From the NCBI GenBank assembly GCA_036345935.2, contig JADWOT020000001.1, forward strand, positions 6,909,873-6,973,872: a stretch of 64,000 bases of DNA, written 5' to 3'. The DNA comes from Taenia hydatigena (lineage: Eukaryota; Platyhelminthes; Cestoda; Cyclophyllidea; Taeniidae). Both the position numbers and the translations under genes were made by a program. Each line of letters opens with the position of its first letter. Positions within the stretch are counted from its first letter, which is position 1. The notes beneath the pieces were generated by a model. It searched no databases, was not told the origin of the DNA, and saw only the letters and a list, made by a program, of their open reading frames with translations. This document shows, in pieces, positions 49,196-61,531 of the stretch.

Positions 49196-49477
49196 TCAGT
49201 TCACTGCACCAAACTGCGTGATGCCGGATACCGCAAATTTCTTGTCACAGAAACACGACTGACTGTTGTCAATCCAACGAACATATTTTGCACTCTTGTC
49301 ACACAGACACGGCGCAACCAATCGTCTACAATAGCCCAACTGCCTATCATTCACGGACCAATTTGATTTGCAGTATAACTGACGAAGCGAAAGGCCGCAA
49401 CTGGAAATGGTGATTAGAAATGCCTCACTGGAATTGGTTCCATGCGGCATTGGGTAAATGGAGGGTAGTGCAAACAT
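49196..49477 (-). pseudogene. Decayed RING-CH copy
   Basis: The minus-strand frame contains RRLVAPCLCDKSAKYV, a close match to GRLLAPCLCDGDLKYVHEKC at the 43.4 kb exon, and the flanking DNA aligns too. The zinc-binding His is Arg here. The H-x2-C and final C-x2-C spacing is lost and replaced by WIDNSQSCFCDKKF. It cannot fold as a RING-CH domain, so it is probably a decayed duplicate. Confidence 0.5.
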
Positions 49478-49499
49478 GATTGCAACATTTTTTCGCTTG

Positions 49500-50965
49500 C
49501 AACAAAACGTCCAATGGGAAAACGAATGGAGGTGGAGAGTCCATCACCCGCAGTTCTGTTGTCCTCTCGTGATTGCCTTCGTTCCTCCTCTCCTCCACGT
49601 CAGACGTTTGCTATAAGGAAATATCGTGGTATCCAGTGAACACCATTGCAGAAAACTAGCAAGTCCCAATCACTTCCGAAAGTGCTCATTCCGCACTGCA
49701 GTGATCCAAAGCATCCCATCCAGAATGTTCCCACCCAGGAAGAATAGGATACCAATCGCTGTTTAACATGTTACAAGTTGACAGACATTGACACGACCGA
49801 CCATTTCAAGCCTACAAAGCGTTTCCCCTTCGCAGAACCTCATCTAGGTACCTACTGTCAAAACAACAGCAAGTTAATAGCGCGGTCGTTCCAATAACGC
49901 ACTATTCCATATAGAATAATAGAAGTGCACAAACTTCTTTCTTCCCATGCCAAAGGCAGTGGTGCGAGCGATGTGCACGCACCGAATAATAAAGCTCTTC
50001 CGCGTCCATTGGCGTCCTCCCAATTGACAGTGAGAGTCGATACCAAGGTGAGGCGCGTTCACACTAAGTACTGCAATCGTGAACTCGCAATTCAGATAAA
50101 GGAAGTAAGGAATGCACAGGTAATTTGGTCTTTACAATCTTCTGACGTCAGTCTATTGCTCCCAGTTCAGTCTACACAGATGCTAGGCTCAAAGAATGCA
50201 CGCGTTTTCCATCCGATGAGGAACAGACCGTTTACACCCTTGCTGACCTCTCCGCCACGAACTACACAAAATGTTATGCAACGCATTGGCGAGGATCAGA
50301 TGCAAGAATGATAAAAAAACTAATGTTGTCAAATAAAAAGAATAAGAAGTAGAGGCTATTACTGGAACAGTAACTACAAAGTGGCCCGACATGTATAAAG
50401 TTGCAAAGCGAATGATACGTCCTTTTGTAGTGGCAAGTGGGAATGGTTCGTACATGCCTTGCATGTTCTAGAAAGTGTTCAACTCGTCGATAACGTCACA
50501 TGTAGAGCAGATTACCTTGTTATATTCGCAATTGTGTTCTGCAGCACCCTCAGAGCCACCTAAATCCTCAACGCGATACTTGATGGCCATAAAATCTCAC
50601 AGCAAACGCTCACCTAAGGGGCATCCCCAGCCTACAACCCTAAATATAATACAATTAGTGGACTTCGACGAACCGAGAGAGGTTCAGGCGGCGCTGTTGC
50701 GATACAGCACACTTAAGCATACGTTAAAAAATAAAACCCTAATTAAAAAGTAATTTGCATGCTGTTAGTACGTACAGAAAAATTTTTGTAATATTTAAAT
50801 TTCTAAAACAAATTAGGAAAAATCGAATCATTTAATTTATTTATGGTCTGTCATTAGATTTCTCACGACGGTAGAAGGGGCTAGTTTAACTGTTTCCTTC
50901 TCCGAATAAAATATTTTGAGCGCACAAAACTTGTGTACTCATGTCTAACTATGAGCAATATCTTA
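49500..50965. other. No confident gene
   Basis: Overlapping open frames on both strands at 49858-50464 (up to 128 codons) have no family signature. The minus-strand frame 50189-50464 includes a hydrophobic, possibly membrane-spanning stretch. Confidence 0.4.
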
Positions 50966-51113
50966 ACGTTGAACAATTAGGTCAAACTATTATGAAGCCG
51001 CGCCAAATGGACTGCTTTCCTTTACATGTCTTCGAACATTTTGCTACGAACGAGGGAAACCCACAGATATTTGCCACTCATGCATCCACAGCTATGCACT
51101 ACATGCCTTACAG

Positions 51114-51288
51114 GTGTTGACAAATGGTAAGATGTTTTTCTTCGCCGTCCTAGGGTACCAATATGCGTCTGACTGCACAATGCACGAGGCCTCGAGGGCA
51201 AGCGCGCTATACGAAATTCTGCAAAATTTACAGTTTCGTTATGGCAAACTTTACAGCCTCTTGCATAGTATTGACGCATGCACTGAGG
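51114..51288 (+). CDS. Unrecognised candidate exon
   Basis: The plus-strand segment opens after an acceptor CCTTACAG at 51106-51113 and closes at GAG|GTAACC. It encodes about 58 residues of protein-like composition (MFFFAVLGYQYASDCTMHEA, LQFRYGKLYSLLHSID). The same frame stays open upstream to about 50972, so the acceptor is not proven. The opposite strand is also open here, which weakens the call. Confidence 0.28.
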
Positions 51289-51299
51289 TAACCTGTGTC

Positions 51300-53700
51300 G
51301 ATTTATAGCTAATTCATCCTACATCACCATGCGCAATGTTGAGATGTAGTAGAATAGCCATCATTCGCTTAGTCCCTTACCACGCCACATAATAATGCAA
51401 TTACCTCTACTCCTGAAATTAACTTACTTTTTGGAAGACAATGCATCGTGAAACCACCTCCTTAGTCTTTAAACACTTTCTTATAACATTGTCCATTGCT
51501 GCATTTATCCCGTCTCCTGTCTAGCCATTCTTTTATAAAGTGAGCAAGTAGTCTATTCGATGGTCATGTGTTAGCATTCATTACTAAGTCCAACCCTACA
51601 ATGCCACAACAATTGCAAGTTCTAAACAATACTTCATGCACTAGAGTTTGACATCGATACATTGTTTGCCCACTAATCAACAATTCGTCCCACCTAGGTT
51701 TGTTGATTCTACACCTTGCATCTTCCTCTGCCCCCGTGTATATTTTCATCTTTCAACAACTGTAGCAACCGTCACTGCTCGTAACAGTGCAAAGGAAAGA
51801 AAAATGTGAAATCACTTGTAATCACCGCCAAAGCACGTTTCGAACACATTGGAAGGGCTATTTATGCTATTTCAGCAAACTAATTCAAACATGGCGGGAT
51901 CGAGCGTGTTGATAGGACCTCCCTTAGCGTCAACCCGAAGCAGACGCAACGAGTCAAACTCTACCCAATCTTCTACTACTGTCAAGTGTTGGGTTTCACT
52001 TCTGCCTTTGTTAACCACCCCGCCGCAAGCAGTCGTGGCTCACTCACTTCACCTATTGCTGCGGTCTCTGTTGCAGTTACACTGTTCTACGATATGCGCA
52101 TCACCATCCTTGACATCCATGAGAAGTCGGACTAGCTCCTATCAACACTTTGTTTCTCTCGAAGCAGGCACAATGGGCTCGAACTTCTCTCCAGTGTCAG
52201 TACCACGTCGACGTCTAAGTTTATGAGTTTATTGGAGCCTTTAGATAACCATTTGGACAGTGAGTAATTACGATTTCCCCTTAGGTAAAGTGCTTATTTT
52301 TCGCTTGCTTCAACTTCATCGTCTTCTCAGTGACACTGGTATTAGCAAGAGCAGAATTGGCAGTGAAATTCTAGTGGGGATTTTAGAACTTGACCAGAAT
52401 TAAGCAAGCGCAGATCGCACTTATCTGCCTTGATCCTACAAAATATGCTCACTTACGGTGTCTTGTATGCACAAGGTGATCATACGTTTCAAGTTGGACC
52501 CTTGTTGGTTGCCGATCATTCGTTCATCATTGTCACTACACTTTTCAAGGGCACCACATACGATGAGGTATCGATGCTGTAAAAGGCGGCAAAGCATACC
52601 ACTTCGCCCTCATCTCATACTTCTTCCACATCTCGTCCACACTCTTGTGACACAAATCATGCATTCTTTAGAAGCCTGTGCACCTATTCGAGATAATGTA
52701 CTCACATTGTCGCAACTGACTACGTCACCATCACAACTTCGGTGGCGAGACCACGTACTGCAAATGAACATCCCACAGATCTGTTTTCTGTGCCCACTGT
52801 AATCATCTTCGGCCAACGTCTACCTGCAAAGGCTGCTTAACCTTAGTTGAAGGGCATTGCACAGAGGAGTGAGTCGTCGAGAGCTCCAAGGTTAAAAGGA
52901 AGGAATAGAACTGGTGTTAGCACAGATGAATTCGCCCATAACAATCAAAAGTGGCATACGCGTAGAAGGGCGTAGATGTCGCCTCCCGTAGTGAGCTCGC
53001 TCTCTCCCATTAATGTCAACATTAAGGTTCCGTGTGTGTGCATGCAGGATGTCTTGTGTACTGATGTGTTGGTTTCCGTTCGGCGGGAATATCGACCTAT
53101 CAGTGGCCAGTGGGGCAGTGCTAGCAATACAATTAGTTCAAGTCCACCTGCTGCAAGAGGGTGGTGGCAATATCGCCTCCTCTACCAGCCTCTTCCACAC
53201 ATCCAAGTACCCACACTGCCCTCCATCACCTGCCATTACCGAATTGAATTTGGCAACTTTTTGTAAAGCATTATTCACCTCCTTCTCTCCTGCCTCAAAT
53301 CCTCCGTCACTGAGGTGGCTGATGCTAGAGCCGAAGCGAGCTGATGTGCAGACATCTTCCATCTCAACGAAGGTGTCATTTATCTACTACCAATACCCTC
53401 CTAGCCAAGGAGTGCGAGAAAATAGCCAAGAGGTGGAGACAGACCTCACGTGCATGCTACTTACTTACACCCTGTCGAGTTGGTGTGTGGTAAGAATACA
53501 TCAAAACTGCTACTCGTTTCTAATTCCTCACCTTTCATGTACCTTTCTTTTAGAGCCAGCACAAGTTATCCTAATAAAAAATCTACCTGGCTTGTTCAAC
53601 GCTAGCCTCATCTACCTGGCAGTTGTACTGGTCTACAGGTAGGCCAACTTGTGCATTCCCTCTGGTGTGGTCAATTTGGACGCATTGTGCTCAGCACCAA
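51300..53700. other. Region of unresolved plus-strand frames
   Basis: Several plus-strand frames are long for this window: 51849-52226 (125 codons, serine-rich, inner start MAGSSVLIGPPLASTRSRRN), 52458-52802, and 53013-53642 (209 codons) with a competing frame at 52976-53266. A protein-like run FIIVTTLFKGTTYDE ends at a donor-like GAG|GTATCG near 52568. A gene may lie here, but frames conflict and I could not join exons. No family is recognised. Confidence 0.3.
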
Positions 53701-53710
53701 AAGCTTCAGT

Positions 53711-54022
53711 TCACTCAAACTTGTTTTTGTGGAAAGTGTTTTCGTATTCAGCGATGGCGATAGGTTCCCACTGACGGAGCGTCACCGTAGCGTGAGGATG
53801 TTTTGGAAGAGATGAATAGCAGAGGAATATTTTTAGCCTCAGATTGTTGGTTGCAAAATTGTCTTTGACTTCGAGCCTCATTGAACCCTTCAGCTGCAAG
53901 TGGATGCTCTCACTTTGTTCTATGCACTCCCGCCACTCCTCGAGTAAAATTATAAAGTCATGGCAAAGAAGAGGTTGTAATATTGTACATTGTTCAAAGA
54001 AGCGACACACACCCTCTGCCAT
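53711..54022 (-). CDS. Unrecognised single-frame protein candidate
   Basis: 103 codons from an ATG to a TGA on the minus strand. It begins MAEGVCRFFEQCTILQP and carries the helix-like FIILLEEWRECIEQSES and, near the end, SLPKHPHATVTLRQWEPIA. Composition is that of a soluble globular protein. No signal peptide, membrane segment or motif was recognised. It could be a complete small gene or a first exon that reads past an unseen donor. Confidence 0.35.
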   Translation of the reverse strand: MAEGVCRFFEQCTILQPLLCHDFIILLEEWRECIEQSESIHLQLKGSMRLEVKDNFATNNLRLKIFLCYSSLPKHPHATVTLRQWEPIAIAEYENTFHKNKFE

Positions 54023-54099
54023 CTTAATAATCTTCCCCGTAGACCGTCACAGTGCAGTTGAAAGTCTACGAATCACCTCCTCTATAAGCTAACAGTTCA

Positions 54100-57000
54100 C
54101 GCATAGAAAAGGAAATTAAGGCATTTATGCAAGGTAGACTTAAGATGCGGCAATTCTGCCTGAGAATCGGCACAGAAACACCTAGTCGCGATAATCACCT
54201 TTCTTACACACTAGCCAGCTTTAATGTTTAGTCTTGAGAGACAACATCTATTTTCGTTAGACAAAATTTGCTTGCTGTAATCACCAGTTAGGCTAGCTGC
54301 GTCCTCACTGAAGCTGTAATCAGCTAATGCACTGTGGATGAGGATCCATCACCAGCTCACACAAGAACCACGAAGGTGACAGCATGTTCGAAAGGCCATT
54401 CCACCAAGTGGAAGTACAGTCTGAAGAAAGTGACAGAAATACTGTATACAACCATCTATATTACCATCCTGACCATTGTTTAACTACTTTATCCCAGCAA
54501 AAATTCAATGTATTCCCTTCAAAACTACGCATCGCAGGTCATTGCGTCCATTTCTATGGCAATGGCATTCCATGTGAGACCAGTTGCATACCTTTAGCCA
54601 AAGTAGACTACGTGACGCTTAATGTGGCAAAAGTAATTACAACCCTGTAAGCACAGCCAAGTGGTTTGAGGCACGAATCGTGGAACGCCGCCTAATTTTA
54701 GCGTTCAAGCCTTATTCCTTCACACCCATTTATACCAGAGGTAGTGTTTTGATTGGTTAGACTTGCCGTAACTTAACTATCTTATTGTCGATTGCACTTC
54801 AGCAATCGCAAAGCAGCGTGACCGTCGTCGTGCTCCCCCGTACACTCCAGTGATTTCAATAGAGTTGGTAAAAGAAATATGTTACTTTTTTTATTTGAGT
54901 AGAGCAAGACAATGACACCCACATTTTCGCGTCGGTTAGATGAAGGTGGGGGCAAAAGAGACTGGGTCGGAATTTAAAGGAGCTCATTGTTCATCGCTCG
55001 AGGCCCTACTTTCTAGGCAGTCTAAACAAAGCATCGGCTGTACTTATTCCAATTCGCCAATTGTAGTCTGCAACACTTTTATTGACCCAAAAGTCAAACC
55101 AAATCAGTTAAAGTTAGAGGCGGAAAAGAGACCACCATATAGGAAAACACGTATAAATGAGTGCAGCAGACTTGTCTGATAAGAAAAGTTAAACTAGACA
55201 CAGTCTTTGCAACGATGCCAGTCGTAGGGCTAAAATGATGATGCAAGCATGTAAACAGGATTTGGAAATGTCCACAAAAAAGAGGATATATGGGAACGAA
55301 TTCGTGCTCGTAGAATGATGTAGATTGGGTCAAGAGGCAAAAGTTTTAAGCAAGTTCTCTCTTCTTTTACTTGACAAGTACCAATAATGGCTACTAGCAA
55401 CTATAAGAGGCACAGCAAATACACATAGAGTGACAAAAGCCACTGCATCTGTCAACGGTTCACATTGGTGCTAGTGACACCAACAGCGATAGCCTGCGGC
55501 CGGTCAAAAGGCAATTAGCCACCACGATAAAGACGTGGTCGTGAAGTGCCTTATAGCAATTCAAATGACATGGTTCTATCGCCGCACTATTTCCTTACTT
55601 CTGTTTACATTTCACTGCTCAACTACCCTGAATAACCCTTTGCGCAGTTGTACCATTTCCCACACCACTTTTATTAATCGTACGATTCCTCCCTGTCGCG
55701 CTCCCTGGAACGAAGCTCATTTCTTCTTTTGGCCTCAGCCTCAGAACACGACATGACACGATGACATGACATGAGTTAAGCGATGACAGCTCACTCACAC
55801 GCCCTTACCCTTCCTTTTGAGCTCTCCTCACTAACACTCTGTGATCACGTGTGACCGCATAAACGTAACTAACTTTCATTCACCCACATTCCCGTCAATC
55901 CATCTACCGATTCATGATGTTGTCTCCGCTTGGAGCCAACAACAACTCATAATGTCATGAGTTTGTGCTTGAAATAAAATAGCGTGTTTCCAGTTGGCGA
56001 AACAAGAGGCGATCATACTTCAAGTTTCAGTGGCAATAAAGAATTAAGTAAAATAAAAATTAGATCAAAAATTAAATGACTCCAGCCAGCGCTGTTGTTG
56101 TGAGGGTTCAACTGGTGTATCTCCCCGAGTCAGATGAGCGATTACCTCACTGCCTCAGCCGCAAATGGAGCTTTCATCAAGATGCCCCTACCTTCGTAGC
56201 CTCTGTGCAGCAGTCTAGTTGTTTGGAGAATGTTTAGCAATCGGCTGCTACAAAAATGGCGTCAGTGTTGCAAGCACTGTATAGGGATGGATGGGTAACA
56301 CAAGCTTCTCTCTCTACTCCTTCCACTCTCACTTGCTTAACTGTGCAATTGAATGCACCTAGCGCTTTCAGAAGTATGCTTTGCAGGAATATGCAACGTT
56401 TGGCAAGGTCGGTGACCTTCCGACATCCCCAATTCATGTATTAATGAGAGGTAGAAATGTTCTCCTCAAGATGACGCACTAGTTAGAAGCGCATACGATG
56501 CAGTGAATGGTCTGATGAAGTAAGAAGCCGTCGGTTTTGCACATAAGAATAAGCAGTCAGACCCTACACCCCAAACCGTACATGTTCAATGCGGAGGGAT
56601 ATAGTACGAGTGTGCGTATCATTAAAACGCAATGCTGCATACAAAAGGGAGGGAGGGAGCGCTGTTGTGTCAGAAGGGATCGTTGGTTTGCTATGGTCGG
56701 GCGCCAGCTTTCGACCGCGATGCTTTACGCCGTTGAGTAGGAGCGAGCGCAGCCCTCCGTTGTTGAACTACGAAATGCAAAGAAGAAGAAAAAGAAGATT
56801 CGCAAGCTAACCACTAACACTGAGGGCTAGATGTTGCTTCCACTACGGTGTCGGCTTGAATGACAATATTTATCCAAGAGGAATCAGATGCGTGATTCTG
56901 TGAATGATGTGAATTAGGAGCGCTATGGTATTATGCACAATTTTGACGTAGTGAGGAGGAATTAAGGATACTATCCTACAACCATCAAACTGGAAGTGGA

Positions 57001-57165
57001 AGGTATGCGTTTAGCTTAGCTTTGGATTTATGTGTGAGGAGGTTGCATTCACCTACTTCGACGGTCTCCTTTGTGACTGCAAATGACATCAAAATAATCT
57101 AAAAGTGGACTCCTAGCAAGTTGCTAAAGCAGTTTTGAGGGACAGAGGAAGGGATAAGAAATTCA
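54100..57165. other. No gene recognised
   Basis: About 3 kb with only short open frames. The next exon of the 57.2-57.9 kb gene should lie here on the minus strand; 56234-56437 is a possible but weak candidate. Confidence 0.45.
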
Positions 57166-57170
57166 CTTAC

Positions 57171-57869
57171 ACATTTTAAAAATGCCCTTCTTAGCCAAGA
57201 CGCGCCGATTGTGGCGGTCGATTTCATCCAACACTACTTCTTGTTTAGAATGCTGGTGTGCATTAGTGTCGGAAGAGGAGGCACTTATTCGTGAAACGGA
57301 GGTTTGGGCAGATGTGGTTGAGGAAGCTGCTGACACGGGTGCGGCCTTAACTGCTGTGCTCGACTGAACGTGGGGGCGGTCCACTTGGACAGCAAAAGAG
57401 GCAGTGAAGGAGGCTGGAAGAGCTGAATTCGTTTGATTACCTAAATGTAGCACAAATGCCATAAGTGGCAGGGGAATGTGAGCTGGGAGGGATTCAGTCG
57501 GCGCTTTCAACGCGTGAAGATTTGCAAAGCACAACTGATGAAGCACGGTCTCAGCACAGTGCACACAAACACAAATTTTGGTTCTGTTCGATCTAATCTA
57601 ACATCAGTAAACTATCCCTTACAAAAGAGGTGTGGCAAAGCGAGTGCAAAGATATAGACGAAACGTGAGAACTAAAAGGCTAACTTACGCCTTTTGTGGT
57701 GATGCCGCTCCTTCACCATCTTCGAAAATCTCAGTTTGAGATTGTCTGTGTGGACCACCCTCCATTCGTCATCACCTTGATGGTGTTGACCATCGCCTTT
57801 GGTCGAGGCGGAACCAGAAGTTGCTGATGAAGTTGGAGGCATAGACGACCGATTGCTATTTGCTTTCAT
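57171..57869 (-). CDS. Unrecognised gene, first two exons
   Basis: Two minus-strand exons with compatible phase. Exon 1, 57869-57689 (181 nt), starts MKANSNRSSMPPTSSATSGS. It contains DDEWRVVHTDNLKLRFSKMV and the basic KERHHHKR, and closes at GGC|GTAAGT. The intron is 248 nt and ends ACATTTAG. Exon 2, 57440-57171 (270 nt), is Ser/Thr/Ala-rich with several SS and TS runs. It ends with a charged helix VVLDEIDRHNRRVLAKKG and a strong donor, ATGT|GTAAGT. The frame runs through both, giving 150 codons, with further exons expected to the left. Low-complexity serine-rich sequence around two conserved-looking charged blocks suggests an intracellular, possibly nuclear, regulatory protein. That is a guess and I recognise no family. 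Confidence 0.5.
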
Positions 57870-57874
57870 GCTTT

Positions 57875-59285
57875 CTTTTGCGATCTTGCTAACGACTGAC
57901 TAGATATGGGGATGGGATGATCGCAGTTTAGACGCCATTGGACTGTATTGATATGCGCTCATGCAATGCGTTTGATTGGACAATCGGTGACTGAGAATAG
58001 AAATCGAATGAGGCCACGTTGACAGCCAGACGTCGAGATGACTGCTCAGTCTTATCACATTGACCTGTCTTTGCGTAGTGTCACTTGCATGCACCAGCTC
58101 ATCACGGGCTGAGTTGAGTAGACTGCTGAAGCCTCCACATAGCCATCCCACTTATACTTCTTGTACCTTTATTTTGTTTGCAAGCAAGAGGGGAGAATGA
58201 GGCTTCTACTGACAATGGTGGATTTGCCTCAACTCTTTAAGTCTGCTGACACTTGACTGAGACGCTGCATCAATTGGCGGCTGTCGAAACATAGAGCGTG
58301 AGCATGATTGTAAAGCATCGTCTCGAACCACACAGAGTGTGCTGAGCAGAAAGTAGTGTAGTGGGACGCACTGGTTGTGGTGTTAGTTTGAAGGTGTAGA
58401 GGAGCAATTTGTGTTGTGCCAATGTTCCCTACGAAGCAAGGGAAAACTGGTCTAGACGTGATGCAATACATCGCAGGCATTTAATCGTGCCTCAGAGATT
58501 GCAGAGAATAGAGAGGCGGGGAGGAGAGGGAGGAAAGTGGCGACGGTGTGAGAATGAAGTTGGATTAGTTATGCAAGAAACACGCGGGTTTGACGGACCA
58601 GTGTGCGTCGACGCCTGTGGGTGGCGGTCGCGTCCACTCAGGCACCAAAGTGGCCCAATCTGTACCTTAGTAAACACTGTGGTCTACGCAGTAACGTTTC
58701 CTAATTAAACTGCCATAAAGCACACCCTTATCCACGTCTTTGTGGCAAATGTACCCTAAACTAAATGTCTGCATCTTATGTGTTATTTATCTGGACGCGT
58801 CCAAATCGTAATCGCGGATGGCAAGCGGCTTGCCATGACACCAGCAGTAAGGAATGCGTGTTAGGTGATTGAACACTTTTGCATGGGAATGTCTGCATTA
58901 CGTGAATCGTAGCTTGGTGTTAATCATGGCTTCGACAACCATTGGGGTGGGCAAATTATCAAGCCTTATAATATAAGTAAACTTGTCCTATCACAGCGGC
59001 TCAGTGATTAACATGTTACATCACACCCCACTTCACGAGCACAAATAAGTGTGATTTTCTCAAACCCACTCCCAGCATCACGACTGCATGCACACTGATT
59101 AGTGAGTGGATGATTGCTGCTCCTCCTCTTCGTCCTCCGCCAACCGCACCTCCACTTGGCTTTGGGCTGTTAGCATTGATGTATGTCTGTCTTCATGTCT
59201 GCCATAACGCATCAACCACCCACAGATGGTAGCCGAGAACACAATGTTGAGGCTGGTTTAGCAGGTAAGGGAAACTCACATTCTT
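57875..59285. other. No confident gene
   Basis: Upstream of the 57.9 kb gene start. The minus-strand frame 58229-58480 ends HALCFDSRQLMQRLSQVSAD and could be a terminal exon, but it has no recognised family. Confidence 0.4.
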
Positions 59286-61199
59286 CAGCTAGTTGCATGC
59301 TGCTTAGTGTACTTGCGGTCAAGAACATTTGTGGTAGGTGGCGTACGTAGCACACTTGTTGGCGATTCAAGCTCTTCGCTTGATAGTGCTCTGCACAGCA
59401 TTTCATGTTATATGCCCTTCATTTAAAAAGCCCTTTCGTGAGTTGGAATGTCCAGCCGATCGCTGTACCTGTTGATGCGTATTTAGGCATCTGGATGGCC
59501 AATTTTAACCACACGTTCATGGGCTCGGACAGATAAGTGGTTTGGAGTCAACTGTCGCCGAGGCAGTGTGCGGCTAAGAAAATAAAGACAAATGTCGCAA
59601 CCGCCTCAGCGATTCGTGCGGTCGTGTTTGCAATCATTCTATTTATGTGAGGAAATCAGTGTGCGTTTGCCATTCCTTCCAACAGCGCAGCAACGTGCTT
59701 TGAGATGTCATTTCATGCCATATAGCGACCTTTAGCAACAACTGCTCAATAGATACGAAACAAATGCATTTCCTTTTTTATATGAAACAGAAATTATTGC
59801 ACCCCGTAAACCATTTCGTACGCATGATTTGTAGCTCAACGTATTTTACCAAACTAAGAGGAGATACAAGGGTTTAAAGGGTTAGAAGATGAATGGCTCC
59901 ACCTTCCACTTTAAATGCAGCAAACCACTCACACTCCCACTCAAATCCACTTCAAAGTCTGCCTAAGAAGCAATCATAAACCGACGTTGCTGAAGTTTGT
60001 TGACTTAGTTAAACTAATGCGAATCCTATTGACATCATCAATTACTCCATCAGTAGCTATTCAGGTGCCTGGTCAGCAAATGGCCGACGATTTAGCTAAC
60101 CTTTGCCTTTCACCTTTATAAATATTAGCTAACACAGCCATGTTTACACCTGCCTTTTGCACGATGAGGCTATTACAAGTTTGTGCAACAAGTCCAATCA
60201 GGAACGCTAAGGCGATCATTTCACAAAGTCCATGATTAACACGAAAGTGCCATCGAATGGGACGGCGCAGAAAGAATTGCATGCAAACCCATGAGACCAC
60301 TCCCGAAGCCACATCAGACGATGCAAATGAAATGGCCTTCTATCCATGGGCACGATTACTAATATGAGTTTGTTTTGGCATCAAAGTTAACTAACATGCA
60401 TAATCCACACCTCGGATTCAGTTACTCGAACGGACCCTCACTGGGGTGGGATTGATCTGACCTCACACAATCCTCCGCATGACGTGTCTGTGACGCACCA
60501 TAACCCCTCAATCGTTTGCCACTCTTCACAATGATGAACCGAACCCTCACAACCACTTCATTCTAGCATCCAAGCAATTGCTCCAGTGCAACCTTATGTC
60601 AATCTGATGAACGTACCCTCGATAGAATGCCCCTCCCATGAAGATAATGGTGCGTGGTGTGGTTTATAGAAGGAGTCCAATGTGACACACACTTCTTAAA
60701 TCCAATTAATTGAATCCGGTTTGCAAGTGAAGTTGCCACGTACATGATGATGGGGAAATGATAGTCCAACTGTGACACCTTAGTGGTGGTTAAGCTGACC
60801 ATCTGATGTCAGCCTAAGCTAATTCTTGCCTATTTTGGTTTGGTATGGCCTGGAGTCCAGCCTGCGCAGCTAGGGCAATATGGCCACCTCTGTGACTCTG
60901 TCCGAAACCAGTAGTTCAAACAAACAAAGTATTACAATGTTGTTCTTTTTATTGGATTTCTCTTCATATTGTAGGAAAATAATTAATGCCACACGTTGCA
61001 CAATGACTAGTACTACGATTCCTAATCTAATCGGTGTGGTGTATTCCATTGGGCCGATTCGCTGCTTCCGACTACTTCGCCAGAGCTTACCTGCAATCGA
61101 ATCCGGTGATGCGTAGCTAAATGAAGAAAGTAAAAGCGGCATTTTAAGCATGTCCCTTCTACGATTTGTTGGAGGAAGTTCCATCAGTGGTGTGGCAGG
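59286..61199 (-). CDS. Unrecognised candidate exons
   Basis: Scattered minus-strand segments look like exons but could not be joined. 61199-61091 (109 nt) has the acceptor CCAACTATAG and the donor GCAG|GTAAGC, and encodes PPTNRRRDMLKMPLLLSSFS-type sequence. The segment ending at 60150 (donor GCAG|GTGTAA) holds a hydrophobic, possibly membrane-spanning run MIALAFLIGLVAQTCNSLIV after a basic RRPIRWHFRVNHG. Around 59290-59400 one frame reads LSSEELESPTSVLRTPPTTN and then stops, which would suit a regulated C-terminal tail. They might belong to one membrane-protein gene. No family is recognised. Confidence 0.28.
60837..60936 (-). mobile_element. Truncated LTR of the TRIM family
   Basis: On the minus strand it begins TGTAATACTTTGTTTG at 60936 and follows the LTR through GTTTCGGACAGAG and GCCCTAGCTGCGCAGGCTGG to GCCATACCAAAC. 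It breaks off at about 60837, so the distal half is missing. It lies between candidate exons, possibly in an intron. Confidence 0.82.
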
Positions 61200-61222
61200 C
61201 TATAGTTGGGAAGAAATGTAAC

Positions 61223-61531
61223 TCAATATGAGTTGGTTGATGGACGTAGGCGACAAGTGGGTGGTGCACCCGTCCAAGACACACAAATGAGGCCTCTTTC
61301 ACCAGCAGTTATGGTATTTGCCTTTGAAGCGAATTTCGTCATTACACTTACGTCGCTAAATGAGGCGACTGATAAAAGGGAACTTTTTACGTGAATGGAA
61401 GGCAGTGTTGGGTGTAGTTCATTCCACCACGAATCCATCCACCTGACCATAGATTCACACAATCGACAATCTAGTTTTAGGTCATTTGTCCCTCCCTCAT
61501 GGATGGCTCTTCTTGATTGTTGCAAGTCCAC
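61223..61531 (-). CDS. Unrecognised open frame
   Basis: 102 codons on the minus strand, containing DCRLCESMVRWMDSWWNELH and KFASKANTITAGERGLICVS before a TGA. Composition is protein-like. A 35-nt intron-like stretch (GTAAAAAG to CATTTAG) inside it would break the frame, so I do not apply it. It may belong with the candidate exons on either side. No family is recognised. Confidence 0.28.
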   Translation of the reverse strand: MDLQQSRRAIHEGGTNDLKLDCRLCESMVRWMDSWWNELHPTLPSIHVKSSLLSVASFSDVSVMTKFASKANTITAGERGLICVSWTGAPPTCRLRPSTNSY

